From: Pasteurellaceae bacterium Macca
GTDB taxonomy: Bacteria > Pseudomonadota > Gammaproteobacteria > Enterobacterales > Pasteurellaceae
Reading direction: 5' to 3'
DNA: 64,000 nucleotides
Assembly: GCA_023101485.1 (NCBI GenBank)
Contig: LVZB01000001.1
Coordinates: 682,001-746,000, forward strand
A model generated the notes under the pieces. That model was not told the DNA's origin. It did no database searches and saw nothing but the letters and a program-made list of their open reading frames with translations. The position numbers and the translations under genes were made by a program. The first letter of the stretch is position 1. Each line of letters begins with the position of its first letter. Positions 1-8,989 of this stretch are shown here, in pieces.

Positions 1-728
1 GCTTCTGTATTCCAATGAGTAATTAAGGGTATTTGATTCCCAGGTAATTTCTCGATAATCTCAGAATCTTTTCCAAATACAAAATCACCACCAAGTTGAT
101 AATTAAAAAAACGATTTGCTTTAAGCCAGCGGTCTTTAAAAACTAGATTTAAAATATCTTGATCACCAAATTTAACCTTATTAATAATTTCTTTTGATAA
201 ATCCATACATTTTCTAGCCACATTATCTTGCTTCCAAAGTGGTAAATTAATTAACAATACACCAACATTAAAATAATTTCCGTTTAGTGAAAGATAATTT
301 TCAAGATTATTTTCTGCAATAAAATCTTTACTTGCCGTAACATAATTATCTTTTAATTCTATCTGGAATAATTCAGAAATATCCCCATTAACAACCAAAT
401 CACAATCTAAATATAATACATTATTAGGAATATCTGGTGTATTAAATATCTCTTGAATAAAATAACGAAAGTAAGTTGTCTCACTACTAATATGTGGCAA
501 TGTATTGAATTTTGCTACTTCATTATTGATTACTTTGGCATCTATTATACTTACACCAACACAATTTAATTCTTTATTTAATATTTCAAACACTTCATTT
601 GGAATATTTTTATTTAAAACATAGAATCTTAATTCTGTTGTACTTAAATTATGATACAACACAGATTTTATTGTTGTAATCATATGTTCAACATATTTTT
701 GGTTGGCAGCAAGAATAATATAATTCAT
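1..728 (-). CDS. GT8-family glycosyltransferase, C-terminus beyond left edge
   Basis: The reverse strand is open from an ATG at 728 to the window edge, about 242 residues, with a purine-rich AAGGGAAAC ahead of the start. The product has a short N-terminal beta strand (MNYIILAANQKY) and, near residue 100, the motif YLDCDLVVNGDI. That DxD motif is the sugar-nucleotide and metal site of family 8 retaining glycosyltransferases such as LgtC. Such enzymes add galactose or glucose to lipooligosaccharide outer core at the cytoplasmic membrane. The base composition is more AT-rich than glyQ next door, which fits a variable surface-polysaccharide gene. Acceptor and sugar cannot be told from sequence. 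Confidence 0.8.
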   Translation of the reverse strand, partial: MNYIILAANQKYVEHMITTIKSVLYHNLSTTELRFYVLNKNIPNEVFEILNKELNCVGVSIIDAKVINNEVAKFNTLPHISSETTYFRYFIQEIFNTPDIPNNVLYLDCDLVVNGDISELFQIELKDNYVTASKDFIAENNLENYLSLNGNYFNVGVLLINLPLWKQDNVARKCMDLSKEIINKVKFGDQDILNLVFKDRWLKANRFFNYQLGGDFVFGKDSEIIEKLPGNQIPLITHWNTE

Positions 729-744
729 TTTGTTTCCCTTTAAT

Positions 745-785
745 TTAGGAACAGTGAAATTTATCAAAAATTTAACTGTTCCTAA
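745..785 (-). other. Hairpin between glyQ and the glycosyltransferase gene
   Basis: TTAGGAACAGT at 745-755 pairs perfectly with ACTGTTCCTAA at 775-785, and the interior adds AAATTT pairing around a five-base loop. It starts a few bases after the glyQ stop. There is no clean U-run on the glyQ-sense strand, so it may be a weak terminator, an attenuator or an RNA-stability element between two same-strand genes. Confidence 0.5.
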
Positions 786-788
786 TCT

Positions 789-1697
789 CTATCGCTTACA
801 CATCGGAAACCCTAAGGCTTCACGGCTGGCGTAATAAGCTTCGGCAACGCCTTTGGTGAGAGTGCGAATGCGTAAAATGTAGCGTTGGCGTTCGGTGACG
901 GAAATCGCTTTACGCGCATCAAGCAAGTTAAAGCTATGTGCCGCTTTTAAAATACGCTCGTAGGCTGGCAGTGGAAGTGGTTTTTCCAATGCTAATAATT
1001 CACTGGCTTCTTTTTCGTATTGGTCGAAGCAGTAGAATAAGAAGTCCGTGTTGGCATATTCAAAGTTGTAGGTCGATTGCTCAACTTCATTTTGGTGGAA
1101 CACATCGCCGTAAGTGGTTTTACCGAGTGGACCATCCGACCAAACGAGATCATAAACGCTATCTACGCCTTGAATATACATTGCCAAACGCTCTAAGCCG
1201 TAGGTAATTTCGCCAGTTACAGGGCGACATTCTAATCCGCCAACTTGTTGGAAATAGGTAAATTGGGTCACTTCCATACCGTTAAGCCACACTTCCCAAC
1301 CTAAGCCCCACGCACCAAGGGTTGGGTTTTCCCAGTTATCTTCTACGAAACGAATGTCGTTTTGTGTTGGATCGAAGCCGAGCATTTTTAAACTGTCTAA
1401 ATAGAGTTCTTGAATATTATCAGGCGACGGTTTAATCACAACTTGGAATTGATAGTAGTGTTGCAAGCGGTTTGGGTTCTCGCCGTAACGCCCGTCTGTT
1501 GGACGGCGTGAAGGTTGTACATAGGCAAATGCCATGGGTTCAGGGCCTAATGCACGCAGTGCCGTCATTGGGTGAGAAGTTCCTGCGCCGACTTCCATAT
1601 CGAAAGGTTGAACCACCGTACAACCTTGTTTTGCCCAGTAATCTTGTAATGCAAGGATCATACCTTGAAAGGTTTTCACATTAAATTGTGCTGACAT
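789..1697 (-). CDS. glyQ: Glycine--tRNA ligase alpha subunit
   Basis: GlyQ is the catalytic alpha subunit of the bacterial alpha2-beta2 glycyl-tRNA synthetase, which charges tRNA-Gly in the cytoplasm. The 302-residue product is full length (about 300 in Escherichia coli) and carries the family signatures MNFQ-like N-terminus ([14 protein letters not shown]), [19 protein letters not shown] and [13 protein letters not shown]. The beta subunit gene glyS is not in the window. In relatives it lies just downstream on the same strand, which here would be past the glycosyltransferase and off the left edge. The ATG at 1697 follows a GGAAACCC stretch. Confidence 0.97.
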   Translation of the reverse strand: MSAQFNVKTFQGMILALQDYWAKQGCTVVQPFDMEVGAGTSHPMTALRALGPEPMAFAYVQPSRRPTDGRYGENPNRLQHYYQFQVVIKPSPDNIQELYLDSLKMLGFDPTQNDIRFVEDNWENPTLGAWGLGWEVWLNGMEVTQFTYFQQVGGLECRPVTGEITYGLERLAMYIQGVDSVYDLVWSDGPLGKTTYGDVFHQNEVEQSTYNFEYANTDFLFYCFDQYEKEASELLALEKPLPLPAYERILKAAHSFNLLDARKAISVTERQRYILRIRTLTKGVAEAYYASREALGFPMCKR

Positions 1698-1747
1698 AGG
1701 GTTTCCTATTGTTGAAATTCATTGAAAAAATGCCGTTATTATAGCGG

Positions 1748-1757
1748 ACAAGCGGTC
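1748..1757 (+). repeat. Apl-type DNA uptake signal sequence (representative copy)
   Basis: ACAAGCGGTC followed by a T-run is the consensus uptake signal of the Actinobacillus/Mannheimia branch, bound by the competence machinery during natural transformation. Other copies I read include 8707, 11339, 12660, 18352, 24560, 24640, 25914 and 34790 in the chromosome, and 40611, 41373, 51991, 53115, 56238, 57770 plus a reverse copy at 37771 in the prophage. Their presence inside phage genes suggests a long shared history with such hosts. Confidence 0.9.
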
Positions 1758-1870
1758 TTTTTTTGTGAAAATTTTGCGAAATTCACTAAAAATCCTCGCC
1801 TTTACATTTGGCAAGCCATTCAAAAAAGATTAAAGTAAAAGCCCTGATTCACTGCACGAAAGGACGAACG

Positions 1871-3076
1871 ATGAACATTCCATTTTGCCTTCCTGAAAAT
1901 ATTTCCCCCGACGATTTTTTGCAACATTATTGGCAGAAAAAACCGTTGTTAATCCGTAACGGCTTACCCCAAATTGTCGGGCTTTTTGAGCCAAATGATA
2001 TTATCGAGCTTGCCCAAGAACCTGATGTCACTGCTCGCTTGGTGCAAACACATTATTCCGATGACGGAGAGAAATGGTCGCTTAAACGTAGCCCATTAAG
2101 TGAAAGTGATTTTAATGATTTACCTCAACAGTGGTCTGTTCTGGTACAAAATTTAGAACAGTGGTCGCCTGAATTAGGCGAACTGTGGCAAGCCTTTGGC
2201 TATATTCCGCAGTGGCAACGGGACGATATTATGGTTTCTTATGCTCCAGAAGGTGGTTCTGTGGGCAGACATTATGATGAATATGATGTGTTCTTAGTGC
2301 AGGGCTACGGTCATCGCCGTTGGCAATTAGGAAAATGGTGCGATCCAAGCACTGAATTTAAAGCGAATCAGCCAATTCGTATTTTTGACGATATGGGCGA
2401 TCTGATTTTTGATGAAATCTTAGCCCCGGGTGATGTGCTTTATGTGCCTTCTCGCCTTTCTCACTACGGGATCGCCCAAGATGACTGCTTAACCTTCTCG
2501 TTTGGCTTACGCTTCCCAAATGCCACCGATTTATTAGAAAATCTATGCAAAACCTTAGAGCATCAAAGCGAAACGCTTGCTACGTCTGATTTTTCGATTC
2601 CGTTTCGTTTATCGCCACAGGTTCAGCCTAACGCACTGCTTGATCCCAAAATGGTAGCAACCCTCAAACAACGGTTAATTGATGTGCTACAAAATTCTCA
2701 TCAACTGGATGACATTTTTACCCATGCAGTTGCCACGGCGGTCAGCACAAGACGTTATGAACAGCTAACCGAAGATAACGAATTCTACCCTGATGAAGTA
2801 CAAGAGATTTTGGAAGCTGGCGGTTGGATTCAGCAAGATAGCAACGTCAAAATACTCTACACAGAAAATCCGCAACGGGTGTATGTCAATGGCGAATGGA
2901 TTGATGAACTTAACGAAGCCGAAGCCAATTTACTGATTCGTATTGCTAATGGCGACAGCATTTCTTGGAATAAACTCGCCTCCAAAGTGAGTGGGCAAGA
3001 TGAATTGGAATTACTGCTCGACACTTTGTGCGACTGGCTCGACAGCGGTTGGGTCGTGTTAAATGATGGTGAGTAA
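1871..3076 (+). CDS. roxA: 50S ribosomal protein L16 arginine hydroxylase
   Basis: This is a JmjC/cupin-type 2-oxoglutarate and Fe(II)-dependent oxygenase of the YcfD/RoxA group, which hydroxylates an arginine of ribosomal protein L16. The Fe-binding HxD is seen in GRHYDEYDVFLVQG, and the distal histidine is likely in RLSHYGIA. The C-terminal third would be the dimerization and winged-helix regions of the family. I chose the ATG at 1871 because AAGGACG lies at proper spacing and the protein then begins MNIPFCLPENIS, as in homologues; an upstream in-frame start at 1808 would add 21 unlikely residues. Length is 401 residues, slightly longer than the E. coli enzyme. Confidence 0.92.
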   Translation: MNIPFCLPENISPDDFLQHYWQKKPLLIRNGLPQIVGLFEPNDIIELAQEPDVTARLVQTHYSDDGEKWSLKRSPLSESDFNDLPQQWSVLVQNLEQWSPELGELWQAFGYIPQWQRDDIMVSYAPEGGSVGRHYDEYDVFLVQGYGHRRWQLGKWCDPSTEFKANQPIRIFDDMGDLIFDEILAPGDVLYVPSRLSHYGIAQDDCLTFSFGLRFPNATDLLENLCKTLEHQSETLATSDFSIPFRLSPQVQPNALLDPKMVATLKQRLIDVLQNSHQLDDIFTHAVATAVSTRRYEQLTEDNEFYPDEVQEILEAGGWIQQDSNVKILYTENPQRVYVNGEWIDELNEAEANLLIRIANGDSISWNKLASKVSGQDELELLLDTLCDWLDSGWVVLNDGE

Positions 3077-3091
3077 TTAAAACGAAATCAT

Positions 3092-3138
3092 GAGTTCAAG
3101 TAGCAAATATCTTGCCTTGAAGCCTGTTACTTGAACTC
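3092..3138 (+). terminator. Hairpin after roxA, probable terminator
   Basis: GAGTTCAAGTA (3092-3102) and TACTTGAACTC (3128-3138) form an 11-bp perfect stem just after the roxA stop. The following TTATATC is only a weak U-tract. A second inverted repeat, ATATAATCC at 3151-3159 with GGATTATAT at 3184-3192, follows directly. Confidence 0.5.
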
Positions 3139-3210
3139 TTATATCATTAAATATAATCCGCTATGACTATAAATAGACAGAAAGGATTATATCGTAATTA
3201 TAAAATAGCC

Positions 3211-3292
3211 CTCCTCGCTAAGGCCACTTCCACTCAAATCCAACACGTTACCTCTTGGATTGATAAGCGAAAGTGAGCGTTAGCAAAAGGAG
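3211..3292. terminator. Long imperfect hairpin between convergent genes
   Basis: Nested complementary blocks line up in order: CTCCT/AGGAG, GCTAA/TTAGC, CACTT/AAGTG and AATCCAA/TTGGATT, closing on an 11-base loop at 3244-3254. The element sits between roxA and the oppositely oriented lipoprotein gene, so it could end transcription from either side. Its length and bulges are unusual for a simple terminator, and a small structured RNA or a decayed mobile hairpin is possible. Confidence 0.45.
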
Positions 3293-3328
3293 AGTGCTTT
3301 TATTCAATGACATCATACTCATCTATAG

Positions 3329-4402
3329 TTATTTTGCCGGATGCTTTTCTGTTGCACCAAAAACACCATGCGCCCCTTTATCAGCTCCTTCTTTTTGGTA
3401 GAACATTCCTCCCACCTCATTCGCCTGTGAACCAAAGAATGCACCGTTACTTTCAATACCATCAGTTAAACCGCTAAATTTATTACCTTCAATATTTGCA
3501 GAAAAGTGGATCTTACTTTGTGGATTTTGCTTACCCTCTAAGTTTACCGTGAGTTTTCGTTCCCCGAAATCAGCACGGACATCGGCATAATATTGCTGAT
3601 AATTACCCTCTTTACCATAAAGGGCATGACCTTCTTTATACACAAAAACTTCGCTTTTTGGCATTGGGTAATGCGTACCATTAATGGAATCACGGACTTC
3701 ATTGACAGGAGTGAGATAGCCTTGGACAAAAAGGGTTGGTTCACCTTGAGAACTTACAATACCAAAGCGTACATTTTGATATTTAGCATATTCATGCGGT
3801 TCAGCAAAACCACCTACATACCCCTTAAGATCAGCCGGAGCATTACCTTTCACAACATTTTTAGCAGTAAGTGGCTTAAAAGCACTTTCGGGATAACCTT
3901 CATAACCAGAAACATAGTCTGTTGAAGTAAAGAGTGGCAAAACTAAATCGCCTAATAACAATTCGTTAATATGTTCATCACGATAGTTTTTAGGTGCTCG
4001 TCCCTGTACTGAACCATCTTTTTTCAATGTATAGACTCCTCCAGCTAAACCACGATAAAAATAAGGTTCACCACCTTCATTGAAAGTACTATCTTGGAAA
4101 ATCTTTGTTTGAATTATCGGTTTATCTTCTTTTGGTGGTTGAACTAAATCTTCCATTGGTTTATTCGCAACAGGAGGAGTAGATGGTTTTTCTGTCGATG
4201 AATTATTTGATAAATCTGTTTTTGGTGGTGGTGTTGTATTTTCTGATGATGAATGATTAGATTGATCTGAACCTGATTGAGCAATGGGAGGTTTACTATA
4301 TATTTCTGCCTGATAATGATTTTTTCCACCACTGCGTGTAGAACATGCAGTTAAAGTAATCGCACACGAAAGCGCAATAAGAGTAAGGGTACGTTTTTGC
4401 AT
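3329..4402 (-). CDS. TbpB-like barrel surface lipoprotein
   Basis: The product is a 357-residue lipoprotein: signal peptide MQKRTLTLIALSCAIT, lipobox LTAC, then a low-complexity linker rich in Ser, Asn, Thr and Pro (about residues 25-100). The C-terminal half ends in the repeated pattern GAFFGSQANEVGGMFYQ and GVFGATEK, typical of the eight-stranded C-lobe barrel of transferrin-binding protein B and factor H-binding protein. Such proteins are carried to the cell surface by Slam translocators. I chose the ATG at 4402 because AAGGAG lies nine bases upstream; the longer frame to 4660 has no signal peptide. It is divergent from a second barrel lipoprotein across a Fur-like site. No TbpA receptor lies nearby, so transferrin binding is not implied. 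Confidence 0.85.
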   Translation of the reverse strand: MQKRTLTLIALSCAITLTACSTRSGGKNHYQAEIYSKPPIAQSGSDQSNHSSSENTTPPPKTDLSNNSSTEKPSTPPVANKPMEDLVQPPKEDKPIIQTKIFQDSTFNEGGEPYFYRGLAGGVYTLKKDGSVQGRAPKNYRDEHINELLLGDLVLPLFTSTDYVSGYEGYPESAFKPLTAKNVVKGNAPADLKGYVGGFAEPHEYAKYQNVRFGIVSSQGEPTLFVQGYLTPVNEVRDSINGTHYPMPKSEVFVYKEGHALYGKEGNYQQYYADVRADFGERKLTVNLEGKQNPQSKIHFSANIEGNKFSGLTDGIESNGAFFGSQANEVGGMFYQKEGADKGAHGVFGATEKHPAK

Positions 4403-4482
4403 AAAATCTCCTTGTTGACAAAAGCATAATAAATTGACATTTAAATTAATTTTAACAATCTTAGCATCACATTTCAATAAAT

Positions 4483-4497
4483 AAGAATTATTATCAA
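4483..4497. promoter_or_regulatory. Fur-like box in divergent lipoprotein promoter region
   Basis: TAAGAATTATTATCA matches 12 of 14 defined positions of the 7-1-7 Fur consensus TGATAAT-N-ATTATCA. It is centred between the two divergent start codons, 81 bases from one and 87 from the other, so one bound repressor could control both genes by iron supply. The AT-rich background makes chance matches possible. Confidence 0.55.
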
Positions 4498-4583
4498 TTG
4501 TATTGAATCTCCTTTTTTGCCATGTTACACTGACATAAATTGACAAAATATCCCCCTTCAACGATGTCCATTTAAAAGGAGAA

Positions 4584-6113
4584 ATGATGAAAACTTTACG
4601 TTTAAGTGTAATTGCAACCGCCTGTGCTTTGGCTCTCACCGCCTGTTCTTCTGGTAGCAAAGTGTCAATTCCTGCGCCGAAAAAAGATCAATCACAGACG
4701 GAATCGTTAAAAAAAGCCCAAGATGCAGAGCGTATTGCCAAAGAAAAACAGCGTGAAGCGGAAGCGAAACAGCAAGAATTAGCTCAAAAAGTAGCGCAAG
4801 TCGAAAAAGAGAAAAAAACTGCGCAAGAGGCATATAACAAGGCAGAAAAAGCTAATAAGCAATTATTAGCGGAAAAGCAAGGGGAAGTGGATCGCCTTGC
4901 GAAAGCCCAAAAAGAAGCAGAAGTTGCATATAAGAAATTATTAGCCGAAAAGCAATCCGAATCAGATAATTTGCTGAAAGCACAGGTAGAAAAAGCCGAA
5001 AAAGAGAAAAAGGCCTCTCAAGATGCCTATATGAAAGCAAAAGAAGAATACAACCGCTTATTAACCGAAAAACAAGCAGAAACAGACCGCCTAACTAAAT
5101 TGCAGACCGAAGCAGAAAAAGAGCGTCAGCGTTTATTAGCCGAAAAACAGGCAGAAACAGATCGTTTAACTAAACTACAAGCTGAAGCAGAACGTTTAGC
5201 AAAAGAGCAAGCGGAAAAAGAAAAAGCTAAAAAAGAAGAGCTTGACGAACGCGTAAAGAAAAATATTGTTGAGCTTAAAAAAGATTTTGCACCGGTAGTT
5301 ACTTTCAAAAAGAATGAAGATATTACAATGGCTTATGTTAATGGTAAGTTATTGACTATCGATCAAAATCAATTTACCCACAATGATGTAGCTAAAAATG
5401 AACAACGGCTTGACACACTTATCATTGATGGAAAAGAAATCGATCTCTTTACAAGAGATGAAGCGCTTAAAAATTTACAACGTGTCGAGGAAATTAATCC
5501 TATAAAAGATATAGATCAAGAAGGGTTTAAAGGTAAAGTTGCATCACTACCAAAAAGCGCGTTCAACGAAGGCTTTGAACAAATGCGTTATGGTTATGTC
5601 ACGAAAGATGGTAAAACAACATTATTTGTTCAAGGACACCGCACACCAACAGAAAATAGCGGAAGTTATCGTTCTCCATCATCTTATGTTAATTATGCGA
5701 AAAATGATGATAATGAGAGAGGCTCAAGTCTAGATTCTCTTCCAACTGAACAGGCTTATGATTATCAAGGTTTTGCATTTTATGGTAAAGATAATAACTA
5801 TCGCCAAGTTAATGCAAGAGGTGTAGCAGATTTTAGTAATAAGAAAATTCTCGTCGAACTCAAAGAAGATGAAAAAACATTACTTACTTTAGGTGCAACA
5901 ATTAAAGATAGCACTTTTGTCGGTGAACATAATGGTGTTTACACCAGTGGCGCATTCTATGGCTCAGAAGGGCGTGATATGGGCGGTATCTTCTATCAAA
6001 CACAAGGAGAAGATAAAGATAAAAACGGCGTATTCGGCGTGACTAAACAAGGCTGTAGTTATTTTAGTTGCGATAAATCGAGCGAAAATCTCAAAGATTT
6101 TGAGGTTAAATAG
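4584..6113 (+). CDS. Coiled-coil lipoprotein with TbpB-like C-terminal barrel
   Basis: A 509-residue predicted surface lipoprotein. Residues 1-21 form a lipoprotein signal with lipobox LTAC. Residues 30-230 are almost wholly Lys, Glu, Gln and Ala and form a long coiled coil built from repeats of LLAEKQ-x-E-x-DRL-x-K. Residues 330-509 form a TbpB/fHbp-type barrel (GAFYGSEGRDMGGIFYQ, then GVFGVTKQG) with two late cysteines. The coiled coil probably acts as a stalk that lifts the barrel from the membrane. GGAG lies five bases before tandem ATGs at 4584 and 4587. The repeats at DNA level (about 4855-5215) could change length by recombination. Host ligand unknown. Confidence 0.85.
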   Translation: MMKTLRLSVIATACALALTACSSGSKVSIPAPKKDQSQTESLKKAQDAERIAKEKQREAEAKQQELAQKVAQVEKEKKTAQEAYNKAEKANKQLLAEKQGEVDRLAKAQKEAEVAYKKLLAEKQSESDNLLKAQVEKAEKEKKASQDAYMKAKEEYNRLLTEKQAETDRLTKLQTEAEKERQRLLAEKQAETDRLTKLQAEAERLAKEQAEKEKAKKEELDERVKKNIVELKKDFAPVVTFKKNEDITMAYVNGKLLTIDQNQFTHNDVAKNEQRLDTLIIDGKEIDLFTRDEALKNLQRVEEINPIKDIDQEGFKGKVASLPKSAFNEGFEQMRYGYVTKDGKTTLFVQGHRTPTENSGSYRSPSSYVNYAKNDDNERGSSLDSLPTEQAYDYQGFAFYGKDNNYRQVNARGVADFSNKKILVELKEDEKTLLTLGATIKDSTFVGEHNGVYTSGAFYGSEGRDMGGIFYQTQGEDKDKNGVFGVTKQGCSYFSCDKSSENLKDFEVK

Positions 6114-6136
6114 CGTGAAATCCTAGCAAGCCTGAT

Positions 6137-6202
6137 AACAAGCGGTGAGATTTACTGAAATATTTGCAAAGTTTCGTTAAAATCCCACCGCTTGTTTTTT
6201 TA
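6137..6202 (+). terminator. Terminator made of inverted uptake signals
   Basis: AACAAGCGGTG at 6137-6147 pairs with CACCGCTTGTT at 6186-6196, followed by a T-run; an inner GATTT/AAATC block extends the stem. Paired uptake signals serving as intrinsic terminators are common in Pasteurellaceae. It closes the lipoprotein gene just before miaA. Confidence 0.85.
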
Positions 6203-6213
6203 TAGAAAAGATT

Positions 6214-7158
6214 ATGTCCTCTAAACCCCTTGCCATTTTTTTAATGGGCCCGACAGCATCGGGCAAAACAGACCTCGCCATTGCCCTACGTCAGAAATTA
6301 CCTGTGGAGGTGATTAGTGTCGATTCCGCCTTAATTTACCGTGGTATGGATATTGGCACGGCTAAGCCGAGTTCAGCAGAGCTTGCCCTTGCCCCTCATC
6401 GTTTAATTGATATTCTTGACCCGAAAGAGAGCTACTCCGTGGCGAATTTCCGAGAAGATGCCCTTAATGAAATGGCAGAGATTACTGCACAGGGCAAAAT
6501 TCCGTTGCTCGTGGGGGGAACCATGCTTTACTACAAAGGCTTGTTGGAAGGATTATCGCCTTTGCCTTCGGCAGACCCAACCCTGAGAGCGGAGATTGAA
6601 GCCCGAGCCGAACAACAGGGCTGGGGGGCGTTACATCAAGAGTTGCTCCGCATTGACCCTGTGGCTGGGGCAAGGATTAACCCCAACGATAGCCAACGCA
6701 TTAACCGAGCTTTGGAAGTGTTCTACCTTTCGGGAAAAACGATGACGACATTAACCGCCGAACAAGGGGAGGGGATTCCCTACGATATTTTGCAATTTGC
6801 GATTGCACCACAAGATCGCAGTGTGTTGCATCAGCGGATCGAACAGCGTTTCCATAAGATGATCGAACTGGGTTTTGAAGCGGAAGTCAGAGGGTTATTC
6901 CAACGTGGCGATCTTCATCGGGATCTCCCTTCTATCCGTTGTGTGGGCTATCGCCAAATGTGGGAATACTTGGCGGGGGAAGTGAGCCTTGATGAAGCAA
7001 TTTACAAGGGGATTTGTGCCACTCGTCAATTAGCCAAACGGCAGATTACTTGGCTAAGAGGTTGGCAAAGTGAAATTCAGTGGTTAGATAGTCTCGATCC
7101 CCAAGGTAGCTTTGCAAAAATGATCGAAAAAATGGAGCAAACCCAACAGAATCTGTGA
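6214..7158 (+). CDS. miaA: tRNA dimethylallyltransferase
   Basis: MiaA transfers a dimethylallyl group to N6 of adenosine 37 in tRNAs that read UNN codons. The 314-residue protein has the P-loop GPTASGKTD at residues 12-20, followed by the conserved [18 protein letters not shown] and, later, RCVGYRQMW. It is full length. It heads the classic cluster miaA-hfq-hflX, all on the plus strand with 56 bases to hfq. Confidence 0.97.
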   Translation: MSSKPLAIFLMGPTASGKTDLAIALRQKLPVEVISVDSALIYRGMDIGTAKPSSAELALAPHRLIDILDPKESYSVANFREDALNEMAEITAQGKIPLLVGGTMLYYKGLLEGLSPLPSADPTLRAEIEARAEQQGWGALHQELLRIDPVAGARINPNDSQRINRALEVFYLSGKTMTTLTAEQGEGIPYDILQFAIAPQDRSVLHQRIEQRFHKMIELGFEAEVRGLFQRGDLHRDLPSIRCVGYRQMWEYLAGEVSLDEAIYKGICATRQLAKRQITWLRGWQSEIQWLDSLDPQGSFAKMIEKMEQTQQNL

Positions 7159-7214
7159 TAATATCCACCACGCCTTTGGCACAATAATTAACAAACTAAA
7201 ATAAGGACAAAACC

Positions 7215-7505
7215 ATGGCAAAAGGTCAATCTTTACAAGATCCATATTTAAACGCATTACGCCGTGAGCGTATTCCCGTGTCAATTTATCTCGTTAATGG
7301 GATCAAATTACAAGGGCAAATTGAATCCTTCGACCAATTTGTGATTTTACTAAAAAACACCGTGAGCCAAATGGTTTATAAGCACGCCATTTCAACGGTT
7401 GTTCCTGCGCGTGCTATCTCTCATAACAACTCAAACCATAACCATCAGCAATCACAACAGGCACAGCCTGCCCCTGCGGTGGAAGCGGTTGAAAAAGCGG
7501 AATAG
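7215..7505 (+). CDS. hfq: RNA chaperone Hfq
   Basis: Hfq forms a hexameric ring that pairs small RNAs with mRNAs. The Sm1 motif is seen in [18 protein letters not shown] and the Sm2 motif in YKHAIST, with the usual QSLQDP N-terminus. The 96-residue product ends in a flexible tail rich in His, Asn and Gln, shorter than in E. coli as is usual in this family. ATAAGGAC precedes the ATG at good spacing. Confidence 0.97.
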   Translation: MAKGQSLQDPYLNALRRERIPVSIYLVNGIKLQGQIESFDQFVILLKNTVSQMVYKHAISTVVPARAISHNNSNHNHQQSQQAQPAPAVEAVEKAE

Positions 7506-7538
7506 TACTTATTACTCGGTTAGCATTATCTTCCCTTG

Positions 7539-7570
7539 AATCAAGCTCAGAAAACACTGAGCTTGATTTT
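7539..7570 (+). terminator. Hairpin between hfq and hflX
   Basis: AATCAAGCTCAG (7539-7550) and CTGAGCTTGATT (7557-7568) form a perfect 12-bp stem with loop AAAACA, followed by a short T-stretch. The stem is strong but the U-tract is weak, so partial termination that raises hfq over hflX is a reasonable reading. Confidence 0.7.
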
Positions 7571-7597
7571 CTATTGCCTGAAAAGGCTTCTCTTTCC

Positions 7598-8884
7598 ATG
7601 GATAAAGATCGTGCCATTTTGGTGCATCTTTACTTTTCTCAAACCAAAGACGTTGAAAATCTCCTTGAATTTCAAACCCTCGCCGAATCTGCTGGTGTTG
7701 AAGTTAGTGCCATTTTAACGACTTCTCGCCAAGCACCTCACATCAAATATTATGTTGGGCAGGGTAAGGCGGAGGAAATCGCCGAAGCGGTCAAATCCTT
7801 TGGGGCAACGGTGGTGTTGGTGAATCATCAATTAAGCCCTGCACAAACACGAAATTTACAATCCCTTTGTGATTGCCGTGTGGTGGATCGCACGGGCTTG
7901 ATTTTGGATATTTTCGCCCAACGGGCACGCTCCCATGAAGGGAAATTGCAGGTTGAATTAGCACAATTACGCCATTTATCGACTCGCTTAGTCCGCCGAT
8001 TAGGCAATCAAGATCAGCAAAAAGGCGGTGCAGTGGGGCTAAGAGGCCCGGGTGAAACGCAGTTAGAAACGGATCGCCGTTTGATTAAAGTGCGGATTCA
8101 ACAGCTACAAAATCGTCTCGAAAAGGTCAATAAACAGCGTAATCAAAACCGCAAAACTCGGCAGAAAGCGGATATTCCAACGATTTCTCTGGTCGGCTAT
8201 ACCAATGCAGGCAAATCGACACTGTTTAACGCCCTCACTCAAGCAGGCGTGTATGCGGCCGATCAGCTCTTTGCCACTTTAGACCCCACGTTACGTCGGC
8301 TTCATATTCAAGATGTCGGCACGGCAATTTTAGCCGATACGGTAGGCTTTATCCGTTTTCTTCCCCATGATTTAGTTTCAGCGTTTAAATCCACGCTACA
8401 AGAAACAACCGAAGCGAGTTTATTGCTCCACGTTATTGACGGTAGCGATGAGCGAAAAAATGAAAATATTGATGCGGTTAATCTTGTCCTTGATGAAATT
8501 AACGCCCTCGATCTGCCGACTCTGTTAGTCTATAACAAAGTGGATAAGTTAGACGGTGTTGACCCTCATATTGACTACAACGACAGTGGCGTGCCGATTG
8601 GCGTCTATCTCTCGGCACAACAGGAACAGGGCATTGATTTACTGCTTGAGGCAATACAAGCACGCTTGAAGAATGAATTGGTGCGAGAACGCCTGCTTTT
8701 GCCCTTAACAAGCGGTCAAATTTATGCGAAATTTTGCCAACAGCGGTGTATTCTAGCGGAGCAATTTACCGACTTTGGGGATCGCCTAATAGAAATTGAG
8801 GTCGATAAAGTCCAATGGCAAAAATGGCTTAAACAGCATCCAGAATTGGAAGAGTTTATTGAATTTGCCCAATGGGAGGAGTAA
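7598..8884 (+). CDS. hflX: Ribosome-associated GTPase HflX
   Basis: HflX is a GTPase that binds and splits stalled or stressed 50S/70S ribosomes. The N-terminal HflX domain includes [15 protein letters not shown] and [20 protein letters not shown]; the glycine-rich [15 protein letters not shown] precedes the G domain with P-loop [15 protein letters not shown] and NKVDKL. The frame is open upstream to a TTG at 7574, but the ATG at 7598 has AAAGG upstream and starts a few residues before the conserved ILVHLYF, giving 428 residues, close to the E. coli protein. Confidence 0.95.
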   Translation: MDKDRAILVHLYFSQTKDVENLLEFQTLAESAGVEVSAILTTSRQAPHIKYYVGQGKAEEIAEAVKSFGATVVLVNHQLSPAQTRNLQSLCDCRVVDRTGLILDIFAQRARSHEGKLQVELAQLRHLSTRLVRRLGNQDQQKGGAVGLRGPGETQLETDRRLIKVRIQQLQNRLEKVNKQRNQNRKTRQKADIPTISLVGYTNAGKSTLFNALTQAGVYAADQLFATLDPTLRRLHIQDVGTAILADTVGFIRFLPHDLVSAFKSTLQETTEASLLLHVIDGSDERKNENIDAVNLVLDEINALDLPTLLVYNKVDKLDGVDPHIDYNDSGVPIGVYLSAQQEQGIDLLLEAIQARLKNELVRERLLLPLTSGQIYAKFCQQRCILAEQFTDFGDRLIEIEVDKVQWQKWLKQHPELEEFIEFAQWEE

Positions 8885-8906
8885 TTTTTCGATCGTGATC
8901 GACAAA
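8885..8906 (+). promoter_or_regulatory. CRP-S (Sxy-dependent competence) site
   Basis: The palindrome TCGATC-GT-GATCGA flanked by T and A runs matches 17 of 20 fixed positions of the CRP-S consensus TTTTGCGATC-NN-GATCGCAAAA, including the C6 and G17 core that sets CRP-S apart from ordinary CRP sites. It begins right after the hflX stop and lies 84-105 bases before comE1, a known competence regulon member in Haemophilus. Confidence 0.7.
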
Positions 8907-8989
8907 ACTGCCCGCCCTTGTTGAGTCTCTTTTTGTGTATTGTAAGGTAGAGATCCTGTTTAACTACCTTCCCTTTACAAGGAGATATA

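Noticed and set aside
5126-5308. Ser-rich reverse frames over the coiled-coil region
   Set aside because: Typical antisense reading of Glu/Lys/Ala codons.
3329-6113. Calling these genes tbpB
   Set aside because: Barrel signatures are shared by many Slam substrates; no tbpA neighbour and the N-terminal lobe of TbpB is missing.
7574-7597. TTG start for HflX
   Set aside because: No ribosome site; the ATG at 7598 fits the family start. An ATG-less longer form cannot be fully excluded.
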